NCBI RefSeq assembly: GCF_006542665.1
Contig: NZ_AP019735.1
Span: forward strand, 2,914,001-2,978,000
Direction: 5' to 3'
Length of the DNA: 64,000 nucleotides
Origin: Alistipes communis
Lineage (GTDB): Bacteria; Bacteroidota; Bacteroidia; Bacteroidales; Rikenellaceae
This document shows, one piece after another, positions 9,886 to 17,554 of this stretch (within the stretch, counting starts at the first letter, position 1; the number at the start of each line of letters is the position of its first letter). A program made the translations under genes and the position numbers. Below the pieces are notes generated by a model, which was given only the letters and a program-made list of their open reading frames with translations, was not told the origin of the DNA and searched no databases.

Positions 9886-11103
9886 TCAGAAAGCTTCGTT
9901 AATATTGAAAACCAGACCGCTGGTCTTGCGGCCGAAACCGTAGTCGATACGCACGTTCACGCGGCGTTTGAACTCCCAGCGCAGACCCAGCCCGTAGTTG
10001 GGCAGCGTCTGATCCCAGCGGAAACGTTCGAACGACGAAAAGACATTGCCCGCACCGCCCCACACGGCGCAACCGATGCGCCGCCAGATACGCTGACGGT
10101 ACTCGATCTGGCAAGAAAGGATGTTGTTGTCGATATAACGTCCCAGATAATACCCGCGCATCCGGTAACCGCCGCCCAGCTCCGCCAGCATGCACCACGG
10201 CATTCCCGAACTGTTGAATTCGCCGAAAATATCCGTGGCCAGCACGGCGCCGCGCCACAGACGCTGGTAATAGTCGGCCGTAGCGGTGGTCTTGTAGAGC
10301 GTCTTGCCGCTGTTTCCCAACCCCTTGGGGTAGATAACCTGCTTGACCATCAAAAAGGTACCGCGCTCGGGAGCGGGGATGAAATCGCGCGAGTCGTATT
10401 GCAGCGTCATGCCGATCCCCGACAAGGTGTAGTGCAACTTCTGCCCCGCGAGATAGTCTATGCCCCGGTCGTCGAAATCCGTACCCTTCGTATGGGAGAA
10501 AAGAACCGACCCGCCGACATACAGGTGTCTCCACACCTCATACAGATAGCCGGCGTCGAACTTCACCTGTTTGCGGATGTAGTCGGCAGATTGGTTGAAC
10601 CGCCCCGCCTCATAGCCTATGCCCCAGAATTCGAGCGGCTTCGAACCGAACGACACCTCGTAGATCACCCGCGAGCGGTTGTGGTTGAAGAGCGTGTTGC
10701 CGCTCACGCCGAACATATAGAAACCCGACAACGAGAAGTTGCCGAAGAACGACACGTCCGACGGAGGCGTCAGCGAATCGGTGCGATCCACGCGGTAGAG
10801 TCCCGACGCCAGCACGCCGATCCCCACGCTCGCCTCTTTGGAATAGTTCGGTGCGCCGATAAAACTGAAATCGATCTTCTTCTCGAACGTGCGGTCGACG
10901 TTGCCGTGGAAGATCCGGCTCCAGAAATTGTCCTTGCGTTTCGGCTGCTGCTGCGTCTCGGCAGCCGGCGCAGTCGCGGGCAGCGGAGTATACCGGTAAC
11001 GCAACGTATCGCCGCCGCGCACACAGAGCGTATCCTGTTGCGCACGGGCGGAGAGTAGCAGAAAACAGCAGACGACGGCAGGGAGAAACCTTCTAAATAC
11101 CAT
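9886..11103 (-). CDS. BamA/TamA-like surface antigen barrel protein without POTRA domains
   Basis: Outer-membrane beta-barrel of the D15/Omp85 superfamily. It has 405 aa: signal peptide MVFRRFLPAVVCCFLLLSARA, a short polar linker, then alternating strands up to the C-terminal NINEAF. A barrel signature (GGGYRMRGYYLGRYIDNN, equivalent to the (V/I)RG(F/Y) loop of Omp85 proteins) is visible near residue 315. No POTRA repeats fit in the roughly 75 residues before the barrel, so it is unlikely to be BamA itself. It lies one base from the ytfJ-like gene and five from the EptA-like gene. Confidence 0.82.
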   Translation of the reverse strand: MVFRRFLPAVVCCFLLLSARAQQDTLCVRGGDTLRYRYTPLPATAPAAETQQQPKRKDNFWSRIFHGNVDRTFEKKIDFSFIGAPNYSKEASVGIGVLASGLYRVDRTDSLTPPSDVSFFGNFSLSGFYMFGVSGNTLFNHNRSRVIYEVSFGSKPLEFWGIGYEAGRFNQSADYIRKQVKFDAGYLYEVWRHLYVGGSVLFSHTKGTDFDDRGIDYLAGQKLHYTLSGIGMTLQYDSRDFIPAPERGTFLMVKQVIYPKGLGNSGKTLYKTTATADYYQRLWRGAVLATDIFGEFNSSGMPWCMLAELGGGYRMRGYYLGRYIDNNILSCQIEYRQRIWRRIGCAVWGGAGNVFSSFERFRWDQTLPNYGLGLRWEFKRRVNVRIDYGFGRKTSGLVFNINEAF

Positions 11104-11637
11104 TTATTTATAGTTCTCTAACACCTCGTAAAAGGCCTCCTTGTCGGCATCCGAAAGCACCCCTTTGCGCAGGAAGACCAACTCGCCCTCCTTGGTGACG
11201 AACATCAGCACGAACTTGTTGTTGCAGTCGCCCAGATTCCACGCCGTACTCAGGGCATGTGTCTGATCGGCGAGCACAGTCGCACCGTTGGTCGCAGTAC
11301 GTTTGCGCGCCATCGAACGGGCCATGCTGTTGGGCACCATCGGCGCGTCTTTGAGATTCATCACGCCGAAGCCGTGGATCTTGTCGCTTTCGGCACGGTG
11401 GTTCTTTTCCAGTTCAACGGTGAAATCCTCGTTCTGCTTATGGTGGTCGGGATCGACATAGAAGATCATCAGGTTCTTTTCACCCCAGTACGGAAGCGTC
11501 ACGGGCTTTCCTTCGAGATCGAGCACTTCGACGTTCGATACCTTTCGCGGCAAGGCCGCCTCCTCGGTCTGAGCCGATACGGTGCCGAATGCCAGCGAAA
11601 GGGCTGTCAGCGCCAGAAAATTTTTCAGTGTCATCAT
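11104..11637 (-). CDS. YtfJ-like thioredoxin-fold periplasmic protein
   Basis: A 177-aa exported protein with signal peptide MMTLKNFLALTALSLAFGTVSA, then a thioredoxin-like fold similar to YtfJ (NVEVLDLEGKPVTLPYWGEKNLMIF, typed as one strand-helix-strand segment). No CxxC pair is present; the only cysteine is in LGDCNNKF, so it is not a classical redox protein. The molecular role of YtfJ proteins is unknown. It is the first gene of a three-gene envelope operon. Two consecutive ATGs (11637 and 11634) are possible starts. Confidence 0.75.
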   Translation of the reverse strand: MMTLKNFLALTALSLAFGTVSAQTEEAALPRKVSNVEVLDLEGKPVTLPYWGEKNLMIFYVDPDHHKQNEDFTVELEKNHRAESDKIHGFGVMNLKDAPMVPNSMARSMARKRTATNGATVLADQTHALSTAWNLGDCNNKFVLMFVTKEGELVFLRKGVLSDADKEAFYEVLENYK

Positions 11638-11670
11638 AATCCAATGAATTTATAATACATCATTGCACCG

Positions 11671-11680
11671 TGCAAAGATA
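11671..11680 (-). promoter_or_regulatory. -7 box of the ytfJ-barrel-eptA operon
   Basis: TATCTTTGCA on the minus strand, 33 bases before the ytfJ-like ATG. No good -33 match is seen. Confidence 0.6.
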
Positions 11681-11924
11681 CGAATTTTTCAACAGACCGT
11701 CCCCTCGCAAAGTCCGAATAATATTCAAAAAGACCACTGTTATCTACATCTTATTCCTGTCTGGAAACTCCTTTATGCAGAGTCGGAGGGAGAAACACGA
11801 CGGGCCTACGAGCCGGTCGGCCGCCCGCATCGTTTCCGCCGAACCGCCGGATCGATCGGATTCGGACAGGGCGGAGATATCGCCTGCGCCAAAATCAGCA
11901 GGAATGTTCTGCACCCGGCATACG
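11681..11924. other. Intergenic stretch with no recognised feature
   Basis: Between the ytfJ promoter and the repeat array. Short frames exist on both strands but none has a family motif, signal peptide or start context. The first 90 bases are AT-rich and the rest resembles degenerate GC-rich sequence. Confidence 0.5.
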
Positions 11925-12178
11925 CACTTTGCGGAAGATAGGTTTCCGCTCAGACAAGCGGTGCCTCGGTAGGACCGCAAACAAATTTGCTTTTGCGCTC
12001 GGCTTGCACACTTTGCGGGGACAAGCCCCGCTTAGATAGGCGGCGCCTCGGCAAAACCAAATAAATTTGGTTCTGCCCTCGGCTTGCGCACTTTGCGGGG
12101 ACAAGCCCCGCTTAGATAGGCGGCGCCTCGGCAAAACCAAATAAATTTGGTTCTGCCCTCGGCTTGCACTATCTTTGT
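11925..12178 (+). repeat. Tandem promoter-like repeat array, site A (3 units plus an intact -7 box)
   Basis: Units begin CACTTTGCGG at 11925 (84 bp, divergent), 12009 (80 bp) and 12089 (80 bp). The last two are nearly identical. The position where a fourth unit would begin holds TATCTTTG at 12170-12177, a perfect -7 box, seven bases before the phosphatase ATG. Each unit holds hairpin 1 (GCGGAA/TTCCGC in the first, GCGGGG/CCCCGC in the others), a GCCTCGGC spacer, hairpin 2 (12050-12077, 13 bp with one mismatch) and CTCGGCTTGC before the next box. The same family occurs at 37963, 46658 and 49186. Confidence 0.85.
12170..12177 (+). promoter_or_regulatory. -7 box of the tyrosine phosphatase gene
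   Basis: TATCTTTG, with TTTG 20 bases upstream inside the last repeat unit. The ATG at 12185 lies at about the expected transcription start, so the message would be leaderless or nearly so. Confidence 0.7.
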
Positions 12179-12184
12179 CCTCCG

Positions 12185-12667
12185 ATGAAAACCAGAATCC
12201 TTTTTGTCTGCCTGGGCAATATCTGCCGCTCTCCGGCCGCCGAAGAGATTTTCCGCACGCAGGTCGCTCGCCAAGCGCTGAGCGACAGCATCGAAGCCGA
12301 TTCGGCCGGCACCTATTCGGGACACGCCGGCAACCTGCCCGATCCGCGGATGCGGCGTGCCGCCGCCCGGCGCGGTTACGAACTCACGCACCGCGCCCGT
12401 CCGCTGCACGAAGCCGACTTCGAACGGTTCGACCGCATCGTCGTCATGGACGACAACAACTACGAAACGGCCCACCGGCTCGCGCCATCGCGCGAACTGG
12501 CCGGCAAAATCCACCGCATGACGGAGTTCTGCCGCCACAGTCCGCAGTGGGATCATGTTCCCGATCCCTATTACGAGGGGCACGAAGGGTTCGAACTGGT
12601 GCTCGACCTGCTCGAAGACGCCTGCGAAGGATTGCTCAACGATCTTAAAAATCCAACCCGATCGTAA
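12185..12667 (+). CDS. Low-molecular-weight protein tyrosine phosphatase
   Basis: Cytoplasmic phosphatase of the arsenate-reductase fold; 160 aa from the ATG at 12185. The P-loop CLGNICRSP gives catalytic Cys9 and Arg15, and DPYYEG near residue 126 supplies the general acid Asp and stacking tyrosines. An in-frame GTG/TTG-type extension to 12164 would begin inside the promoter and is rejected. It may dephosphorylate a capsule tyrosine kinase or stress proteins, but no kinase is nearby. Its 3' end overlaps the convergent PorV-like gene by 23 bases. Expression comes from the repeat-array promoter. Confidence 0.93.
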   Translation: MKTRILFVCLGNICRSPAAEEIFRTQVARQALSDSIEADSAGTYSGHAGNLPDPRMRRAAARRGYELTHRARPLHEADFERFDRIVVMDDNNYETAHRLAPSRELAGKIHRMTEFCRHSPQWDHVPDPYYEGHEGFELVLDLLEDACEGLLNDLKNPTRS

Positions 12668-13526
12668 ACGAATAGGCATTGTGCATGGGCGAAGCCTTCT
12701 TGGCCACGGTATATCCCGCGTCGAAACAGAGATGCATGAACCGCACGCCGACGCCCAGCGAAAAATAGTCGGGGTAGTACAGCCGCGACTCGCCGCCGTG
12801 ATACCCCACGCGGAATTGCAGCAACTGCATCAGGCTGTACTCCATGCCGATGCCTCCCTCCACGCCGCGCGCCGCAACAGGTGAAAAAGTATAGCGGCAC
12901 TCGCCGGCGAAGGTCAGCGCATGGGCATCGCTCAGAAACAAATCGTAGGCGGCGCCCGCCGCGAATGCGACCGGCAGCTTCATCTCCGCAGGACCGTCCA
13001 GAAATCCGCCGATCCCCGTCAGTTTGGCGCCCAGCCGCAGCGCGGAGTAGTTCTCGCCCCGCTCGAACGGCACGACCGCCTGCGCCGTAATGCCCGCCGA
13101 GAACGCATTGCCGCTCCGCTCTCGCACGAAACGCGCGTAATCGGCCGTCAGACCCAACGCCACGATGTCGTTCAGCCGATAGGCATAAGCCAGCGACACC
13201 GACTTGTCCTTCAAACGTTCGTCGAACCCGAACGTTCGCCAGCCGCCGGCGAGCAAATGCTGCATGTTGAACTTGTAGTAACCGGCGGCGGAGTAGGTCG
13301 TCTTGTCCGAAAGGGTAAAGAACGAAGTCGCCACCTGCGCCTTCTGCCGGCCGAAAAGCCCCGCCGCGGGATTGTTGAAGACGGCATACGCATCGGCCGA
13401 TGTCACCGTCTCGATGCCGCCCATGCCCAGCGTCCGGGCATCGGGATTCGCAATCCCGTAAGGCTGCGCCGCAACGGGGAGGAAACCGCCGGCGAGCGAC
13501 GCCATCCAAAGAATCAATCGTTTCAT
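12645..13526 (-). CDS. PorV/PorQ-like outer-membrane barrel protein
   Basis: A 293-aa protein with signal peptide MKRLILWMASLAGGFLPVAAQ, then NPDARTLGMGGIETVTSADAYAVFNNPA (a 'GMGG...NPA' start shared by PorV, PorQ and UPF0164 proteins), then alternating strands ending YSFTIGLDF. PorV shuttles type IX secretion cargo; PorQ and other relatives have less clear roles. At under 300 aa it is shorter than PorV (about 390), so it is closer to a PorQ- or UPF0164-like protein. No other T9SS gene is present. The gene overlaps the convergent phosphatase by 23 bases, an arrangement open to antisense interference. Confidence 0.7.
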   Translation of the reverse strand: MKRLILWMASLAGGFLPVAAQPYGIANPDARTLGMGGIETVTSADAYAVFNNPAAGLFGRQKAQVATSFFTLSDKTTYSAAGYYKFNMQHLLAGGWRTFGFDERLKDKSVSLAYAYRLNDIVALGLTADYARFVRERSGNAFSAGITAQAVVPFERGENYSALRLGAKLTGIGGFLDGPAEMKLPVAFAAGAAYDLFLSDAHALTFAGECRYTFSPVAARGVEGGIGMEYSLMQLLQFRVGYHGGESRLYYPDYFSLGVGVRFMHLCFDAGYTVAKKASPMHNAYSFTIGLDF

Positions 13527-13547
13527 ATCCTGTTCGTTAAAAGCAAA

Positions 13548-13579
13548 CGAGGTGAAAGAGCGTGCGGCCCTCCACCTCG
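13548..13579 (-). terminator. Hairpin after fabG
   Basis: CGAGGTG/CACCTCG (13573-13579 with 13548-13554) with an 18-base loop, followed on the minus strand by TTTGCTTTT. It separates fabG from the PorV-like gene. Confidence 0.5.
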
Positions 13580-13605
13580 TCCGTATCGTGATTCGCTGCC
13601 GACGG

Positions 13606-14352
13606 TTAGCAGTTCATCGCGCCGCAGCAGTGGATGACCTGGCCGCTGACGTACGACGACAGGTCCGACGCGAGGAACAGGGCCACCTTGGCCACATCTT
13701 CGGGCGTACCGCCGCGTCGCAGCGGGATCTGCTTGTACCAGCCCTCCTTGACCTCGTCGGGCAACTTGTCGGTCATGTCCGTGATGATGAATCCCGGAGC
13801 GATGCAGTTGGCGCGGATGCCGCGCGGGCCCATCTCCTTGGCGATCGACTTGGCCAGACCGATCATGCCGGCTTTCGACGCCGAGTAGTTGCACTGGCCG
13901 GCGTTGCCGCTCACGCCCACCACCGACGACATGTTGATGATCGAACCCGACTTCTGACGGGCCATGACCGGCGTCACGGCGTGGATGAAGTTGAAGGCCG
14001 ATTTCAGGTTGACCGTCAGCACGGCATCCCACTGCGCCTCGCTCATGCGCATCATCAGACCGTCTTTCGTAATACCGGCGTTGTTCACCAGAATATCGAT
14101 CCGGCCGAACTCCTCGACGATCCGTTTCACGACTTCGTGCGTCTGCTCGAAATCGGCGGCGTTCGAGGCGTAACCCTTGCACTTCACGCCCAGCGCGGCG
14201 ATCTCCGCCTCGGTGGCTTTTCCGTTCTCGTCGATCGCCAGATCGGTGAATGCAACATTCGCGCCTTCCTTGGCGAACTGCAATGCGATCGCCTTGCCGA
14301 TACCGCGGGCGGCGCCCGTCACGACTGCGACTTTTCCTTCCAGTAATTTCAT
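13606..14352 (-). CDS. fabG: 3-oxoacyl-[acyl-carrier-protein] reductase
   Basis: NADPH-dependent reductase of fatty-acid elongation; 248 aa, the usual length. The short-chain dehydrogenase signature is complete: TGAARGIGKAIA cofactor loop near residue 12, NNAGITKDGLMMRM, catalytic Ser in NMSSVVG, and YSASKAG with the Tyr-Lys pair. The C-terminus ends HCCGAMNC, slightly different from the usual DGGM. It is alone here rather than beside acpP/fabF/fabD, and is divergent from glyA with its own -7 box at 14400-14407. Confidence 0.94.
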   Translation of the reverse strand: MKLLEGKVAVVTGAARGIGKAIALQFAKEGANVAFTDLAIDENGKATEAEIAALGVKCKGYASNAADFEQTHEVVKRIVEEFGRIDILVNNAGITKDGLMMRMSEAQWDAVLTVNLKSAFNFIHAVTPVMARQKSGSIINMSSVVGVSGNAGQCNYSASKAGMIGLAKSIAKEMGPRGIRANCIAPGFIITDMTDKLPDEVKEGWYKQIPLRRGGTPEDVAKVALFLASDLSSYVSGQVIHCCGAMNC

Positions 14353-14399
14353 GTCTCTTTTCAGTAATTGTTATAGAGTTGTTGATAAAATTCCGTTGA

Positions 14400-14407
14400 C
14401 AAAGGTA
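14400..14407 (-). promoter_or_regulatory. -7 box of fabG
   Basis: TACCTTTG on the minus strand, 47 bases before the fabG ATG, in an AT-rich intergenic region. Confidence 0.6.
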
Positions 14408-14427
14408 GTAAAATAATTCGGATTGCG

Positions 14428-14436
14428 TATCTTTGC
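14428..14436 (+). promoter_or_regulatory. -7 box of glyA
   Basis: TATCTTTGC on the plus strand, giving a 5' leader of about 65-70 bases before the glyA ATG at 14508. It is divergent from the fabG promoter 20 bases away. Confidence 0.65.
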
Positions 14437-14507
14437 CCGAGGATAAAGCGCCGCAATCCGGGCTTCGTCCGCGACCGCCGGAAGATAAATCACGCTTAAC
14501 ACATATT

Positions 14508-15788
14508 ATGAAAAGAGATTCTCAGATTTTCGATTTGATCGGCGCCGAGCGCAAGCGCCAGACGGAAGGCATCGAGCTGATCGCCTCGGAAAACTATGTC
14601 AGCGACCAGGTCATGGAGGCAATGGGGTCGGTGCTGACCAACAAATACGCCGAAGGCTATCCCGGCGCCCGTTACTACGGCGGCTGCGAGGTCGTCGATC
14701 GGGTCGAGACGCTGGCCATCGAGCGCGTCTGCCGTCTCTACGGAGCCGAATACGCCAATGTGCAGCCCCATTCGGGCGCACAAGCCAACATGGCGGTCTT
14801 CTTCGCCGTTCTCAAACCGGGCGACACCTTCATGGGGCTCGATCTTGCGCACGGCGGACACCTGTCGCACGGCTCGGCGGTCAACATGTCGGGCATGTAT
14901 TTCAACGCCGTCGGGTACCAACTCAACGAGCAGACCGGCACGATCGACTACGAAGACATGGAACGCAAGGCGCTGGAACACCGTCCGAAGCTCATCATCG
15001 GCGGCGCCTCGGCCTATTCGCGCGAATGGGACTACAAACGTATGCGCGAAATCGCCGACAAGGTGGGCGCGCTGCTGCTCATCGACATGGCCCACACGGC
15101 CGGACTGATCGCCGCCGGCCTGCTGGACAACCCCGTGAAATACGCCCATATCGTCACCTCGACGACGCACAAGACGCTGCGCGGCCCGCGCGGAGGCATC
15201 ATCCTCATGGGCAAGGATTTCGACAATCCGTGGGGCTACACCACGCCCAAAGGCGTCGTCAAGAAGATGTCGCAACTGCTCAACTCGGCCGTCTTCCCCG
15301 GCATTCAGGGCGGCCCGCTCGAACACGTGATCGCCGCCAAGGCCGTCGCTTTCGGCGAAGCGCTCGCACCCGAATACAAGGAGTACCAGGCGCAGGTGCA
15401 GAAGAATGCCAAGGCCATGGCCGAAGCCTTCGTCAAACGCGGCTACAAAATCGTTTCGGGCGGTACGGACAACCACCTGATGCTGGTCGACCTGCGGACG
15501 AAATTCCCCGAATTGACGGGCAAGCTGGCCGAGCGATGCCTCGTCGCGGCCGACATCACCACCAACAAGAATATGGTGCCGTTCGACAGCCGCTCGCCGT
15601 TCCAGACCTCGGGCCTGCGTTTCGGTACGCCCGCGATCACCACGCGCGGCCTGAAAGAAGACAAGATGGAGTTGATCGTGGAGTTGATCGACCGCGTACT
15701 GCACGACCCCGAAAACGAGGCCAACATCGCTGCCGTCCGCAAGGAGGTCAACGCACTGATGTCGCAATATCCGCTTTTCGCCTGGTAG
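14508..15788 (+). CDS. glyA: Serine hydroxymethyltransferase
   Basis: PLP enzyme converting serine and tetrahydrofolate to glycine and methylene-THF; the main source of one-carbon units. It has 426 aa from ATG 14508 (MKRDSQIFDLIGAERKRQ). The frame is open to 14433, but that extension starts within the -7 box. ELIASENYVS substrate segment, YAEGYPGARYYGG, and the PLP lysine in STTHKTLRGPRGG are all present. It is first of a short run with a DUF2461 gene one base downstream. Confidence 0.97.
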   Translation: MKRDSQIFDLIGAERKRQTEGIELIASENYVSDQVMEAMGSVLTNKYAEGYPGARYYGGCEVVDRVETLAIERVCRLYGAEYANVQPHSGAQANMAVFFAVLKPGDTFMGLDLAHGGHLSHGSAVNMSGMYFNAVGYQLNEQTGTIDYEDMERKALEHRPKLIIGGASAYSREWDYKRMREIADKVGALLLIDMAHTAGLIAAGLLDNPVKYAHIVTSTTHKTLRGPRGGIILMGKDFDNPWGYTTPKGVVKKMSQLLNSAVFPGIQGGPLEHVIAAKAVAFGEALAPEYKEYQAQVQKNAKAMAEAFVKRGYKIVSGGTDNHLMLVDLRTKFPELTGKLAERCLVAADITTNKNMVPFDSRSPFQTSGLRFGTPAITTRGLKEDKMELIVELIDRVLHDPENEANIAAVRKEVNALMSQYPLFAW

Positions 15789-15789
15789 C

Positions 15790-16473
15790 ATGAAGGCGGT
15801 CGTCGAATTCCTGCGGCAACTGCACGCTCACAACGAACGCGCATGGTTCGAGGCGCACCGCGCCGAATGGCTGCAATTGCAGGAGCGTGTCCGCAGCTTC
15901 GCCGAAGGGTTGATCGAGGGAATCGCCTCGTTCGACCCCTCGGTCGAGGGGCTGACCGCGAAGGACTGTACCTACCGCATCTACCGCGACGTGCGTTTCA
16001 GCCGCGACAAATCGCCTTACAAGACCTGGCAGGGCATCTACGTCGCACCGCACGGTAAAAAAGCGGGGTATGCGGGCTACTATTTCCACCTCGAAGGCGC
16101 CGCCGAAGAGGGACTCGTCGGCAGCCACATGCTTTTTTCCGGACTCCATATGCCGCATCCCACGGTGCTCCGAAGCGTACGCGAGGAGATTCTGGACAAT
16201 GGCGCGGAATTTGTCGGGAACATCCGGCGCGCCGAAGGATTCGCGCTCGACGAATCGCAGCGACTGAGGCGCACGCCCGCAGGGTTTCCGACGGACTCGC
16301 CCTACGACGAACTGCTGCGGTTGAAGGAAGTAGCGCTCTGCCGTCCGTTCGGCGACGATTTCCTCGCGGGCGACGACCTGCTGGAACGCACGCTCGCCGA
16401 GTTCCGCAAGACCGCGCCTTTCGTGCAACAGCTCAATCGTGCCGTGCAGTACGCCTATGAAGAGATGATGTAA
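15790..16473 (+). CDS. DUF2461 family protein
   Basis: A 227-aa soluble protein matching the DUF2461 (TIGR02453) pattern: an N-terminal LRQLHAHNERAWFEAHRAEW, then TYRIYRDVRFSRDKSPYKTW and a GYYFHLE segment, with a conserved RRxPxGFPxDSPYDELLRLK later. The biochemical role of the family is unknown. It follows glyA with one base between stop and ATG, so the two are probably co-transcribed, but glyA linkage is not by itself evidence of a folate role. Confidence 0.88.
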   Translation: MKAVVEFLRQLHAHNERAWFEAHRAEWLQLQERVRSFAEGLIEGIASFDPSVEGLTAKDCTYRIYRDVRFSRDKSPYKTWQGIYVAPHGKKAGYAGYYFHLEGAAEEGLVGSHMLFSGLHMPHPTVLRSVREEILDNGAEFVGNIRRAEGFALDESQRLRRTPAGFPTDSPYDELLRLKEVALCRPFGDDFLAGDDLLERTLAEFRKTAPFVQQLNRAVQYAYEEMM

Positions 16474-16492
16474 TCCACAAATACGTGTAGCT

Positions 16493-17470
16493 ATGCGAAA
16501 CATTCTTCTGTTGATATCGATGCTCGGCCTGCTGCCGGCAGGATGCGGCCGCACGGTCTCCGACACCGACACGGTCTCGTGCGACACCTTCGTCTATTCG
16601 GTCAAGGGCGGCGACTCGCTGCGGCTCGACCGTTATACCGACACCCCCGCAGCCGAAATCGACGCAAAAAAGCCCTGCATGATCTTCGTCTTCGGCGGCG
16701 CCTTCATCAGCGGCACGCGCGACGCCGAATCGTACCGCCCATTCTTCGAATACATGGCGCGCGAACAAGGGTACACCGTCGTTTCGATCGACTACCGGCT
16801 CGGCCTGAAAGAGCCGCTCGCCGCCGGCAAACTCTCGCCCGAAACGTTCCCGCAACTGCTTCCTCAAACGGTACTCATGGCCGTCGAGGATCTATACGAC
16901 GCGACGAGTTTCGTCGCAGGGAAGTCTGCGGAGTGGGGGATCGATCCCGCGCGGATCGTCGCCTGCGGATCGAGCGCCGGAGCGATCACTGTCCTGCAAG
17001 GAGCCTATTTCATCGCCAATGAAAATCCGCTGACGGCCAAACTGCCCGACGGGTTCGATTACGCCGGCGTGATCTCTTTCGCCGGTGCCGTCGTCGACAT
17101 GGCCGACGATTTGACTTGGAAACGCGCTCCTGCGCCGATCATGCTCTTCCATGGCGACGCCGACTCCAACGTTCCCTACAGGGCGCTGCGGATGGGCGGC
17201 GCAGGGATCTTCGGATCGGACTACATCGCACGACAACTCTCCGACATGAAATCGCCCTATTATTTCTACTCGGTGGAGGGTGCCGACCATGCATTGGCCA
17301 CGGTGCCGATGAACAACTACCGCGATGCCATCGACCAGTTTCTCACGCAACAGGTAGGCGAGCGGCTTCCGGCCATGATCGACACGAAGGAGCGTTTCAC
17401 CAATGCCTCGCCCGGCGGCAAGACATTCACCGCAGAGGACTACATTCGCAGCAATTTCGCGGGCGAATAA
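16493..17470 (+). CDS. Alpha/beta-hydrolase lipoprotein (esterase-like)
   Basis: A 325-aa exported lipoprotein: signal MRNILLLISMLGLLPAGC with Cys18. The catalytic fold shows an oxyanion segment FVFGGAFISG, nucleophile elbow GSSAG, an acid in LFHGDADSNVP and a histidine in EGADHALA, which completes a Ser-Asp-His triad. It resembles BD-FAE-type carbohydrate esterases and carboxylesterases. No polysaccharide-utilisation genes are adjacent, so the substrate is open. It ends 18 bases before a long palindromic terminator. Confidence 0.82.
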   Translation: MRNILLLISMLGLLPAGCGRTVSDTDTVSCDTFVYSVKGGDSLRLDRYTDTPAAEIDAKKPCMIFVFGGAFISGTRDAESYRPFFEYMAREQGYTVVSIDYRLGLKEPLAAGKLSPETFPQLLPQTVLMAVEDLYDATSFVAGKSAEWGIDPARIVACGSSAGAITVLQGAYFIANENPLTAKLPDGFDYAGVISFAGAVVDMADDLTWKRAPAPIMLFHGDADSNVPYRALRMGGAGIFGSDYIARQLSDMKSPYYFYSVEGADHALATVPMNNYRDAIDQFLTQQVGERLPAMIDTKERFTNASPGGKTFTAEDYIRSNFAGE

Positions 17471-17488
17471 CCGTCGACGAAAGGGTAG

Positions 17489-17547
17489 CGTTTTCAACGA
17501 AACACCCCCGGCCGAACGATTCGGCCGGGGGTGTTTCGTTGAAAACG
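17489..17547. terminator. Bidirectional terminator between convergent genes
   Basis: A perfect 27-bp inverted repeat (17489-17515 with 17521-17547) with a five-base loop, between the plus-strand esterase and the minus-strand peptidase. The GC core is CCCCCGGCCGA. Exterior arms are T-rich on both sides (CGTTTTC). Confidence 0.85.
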
Positions 17548-17554
17548 TTCGCTC

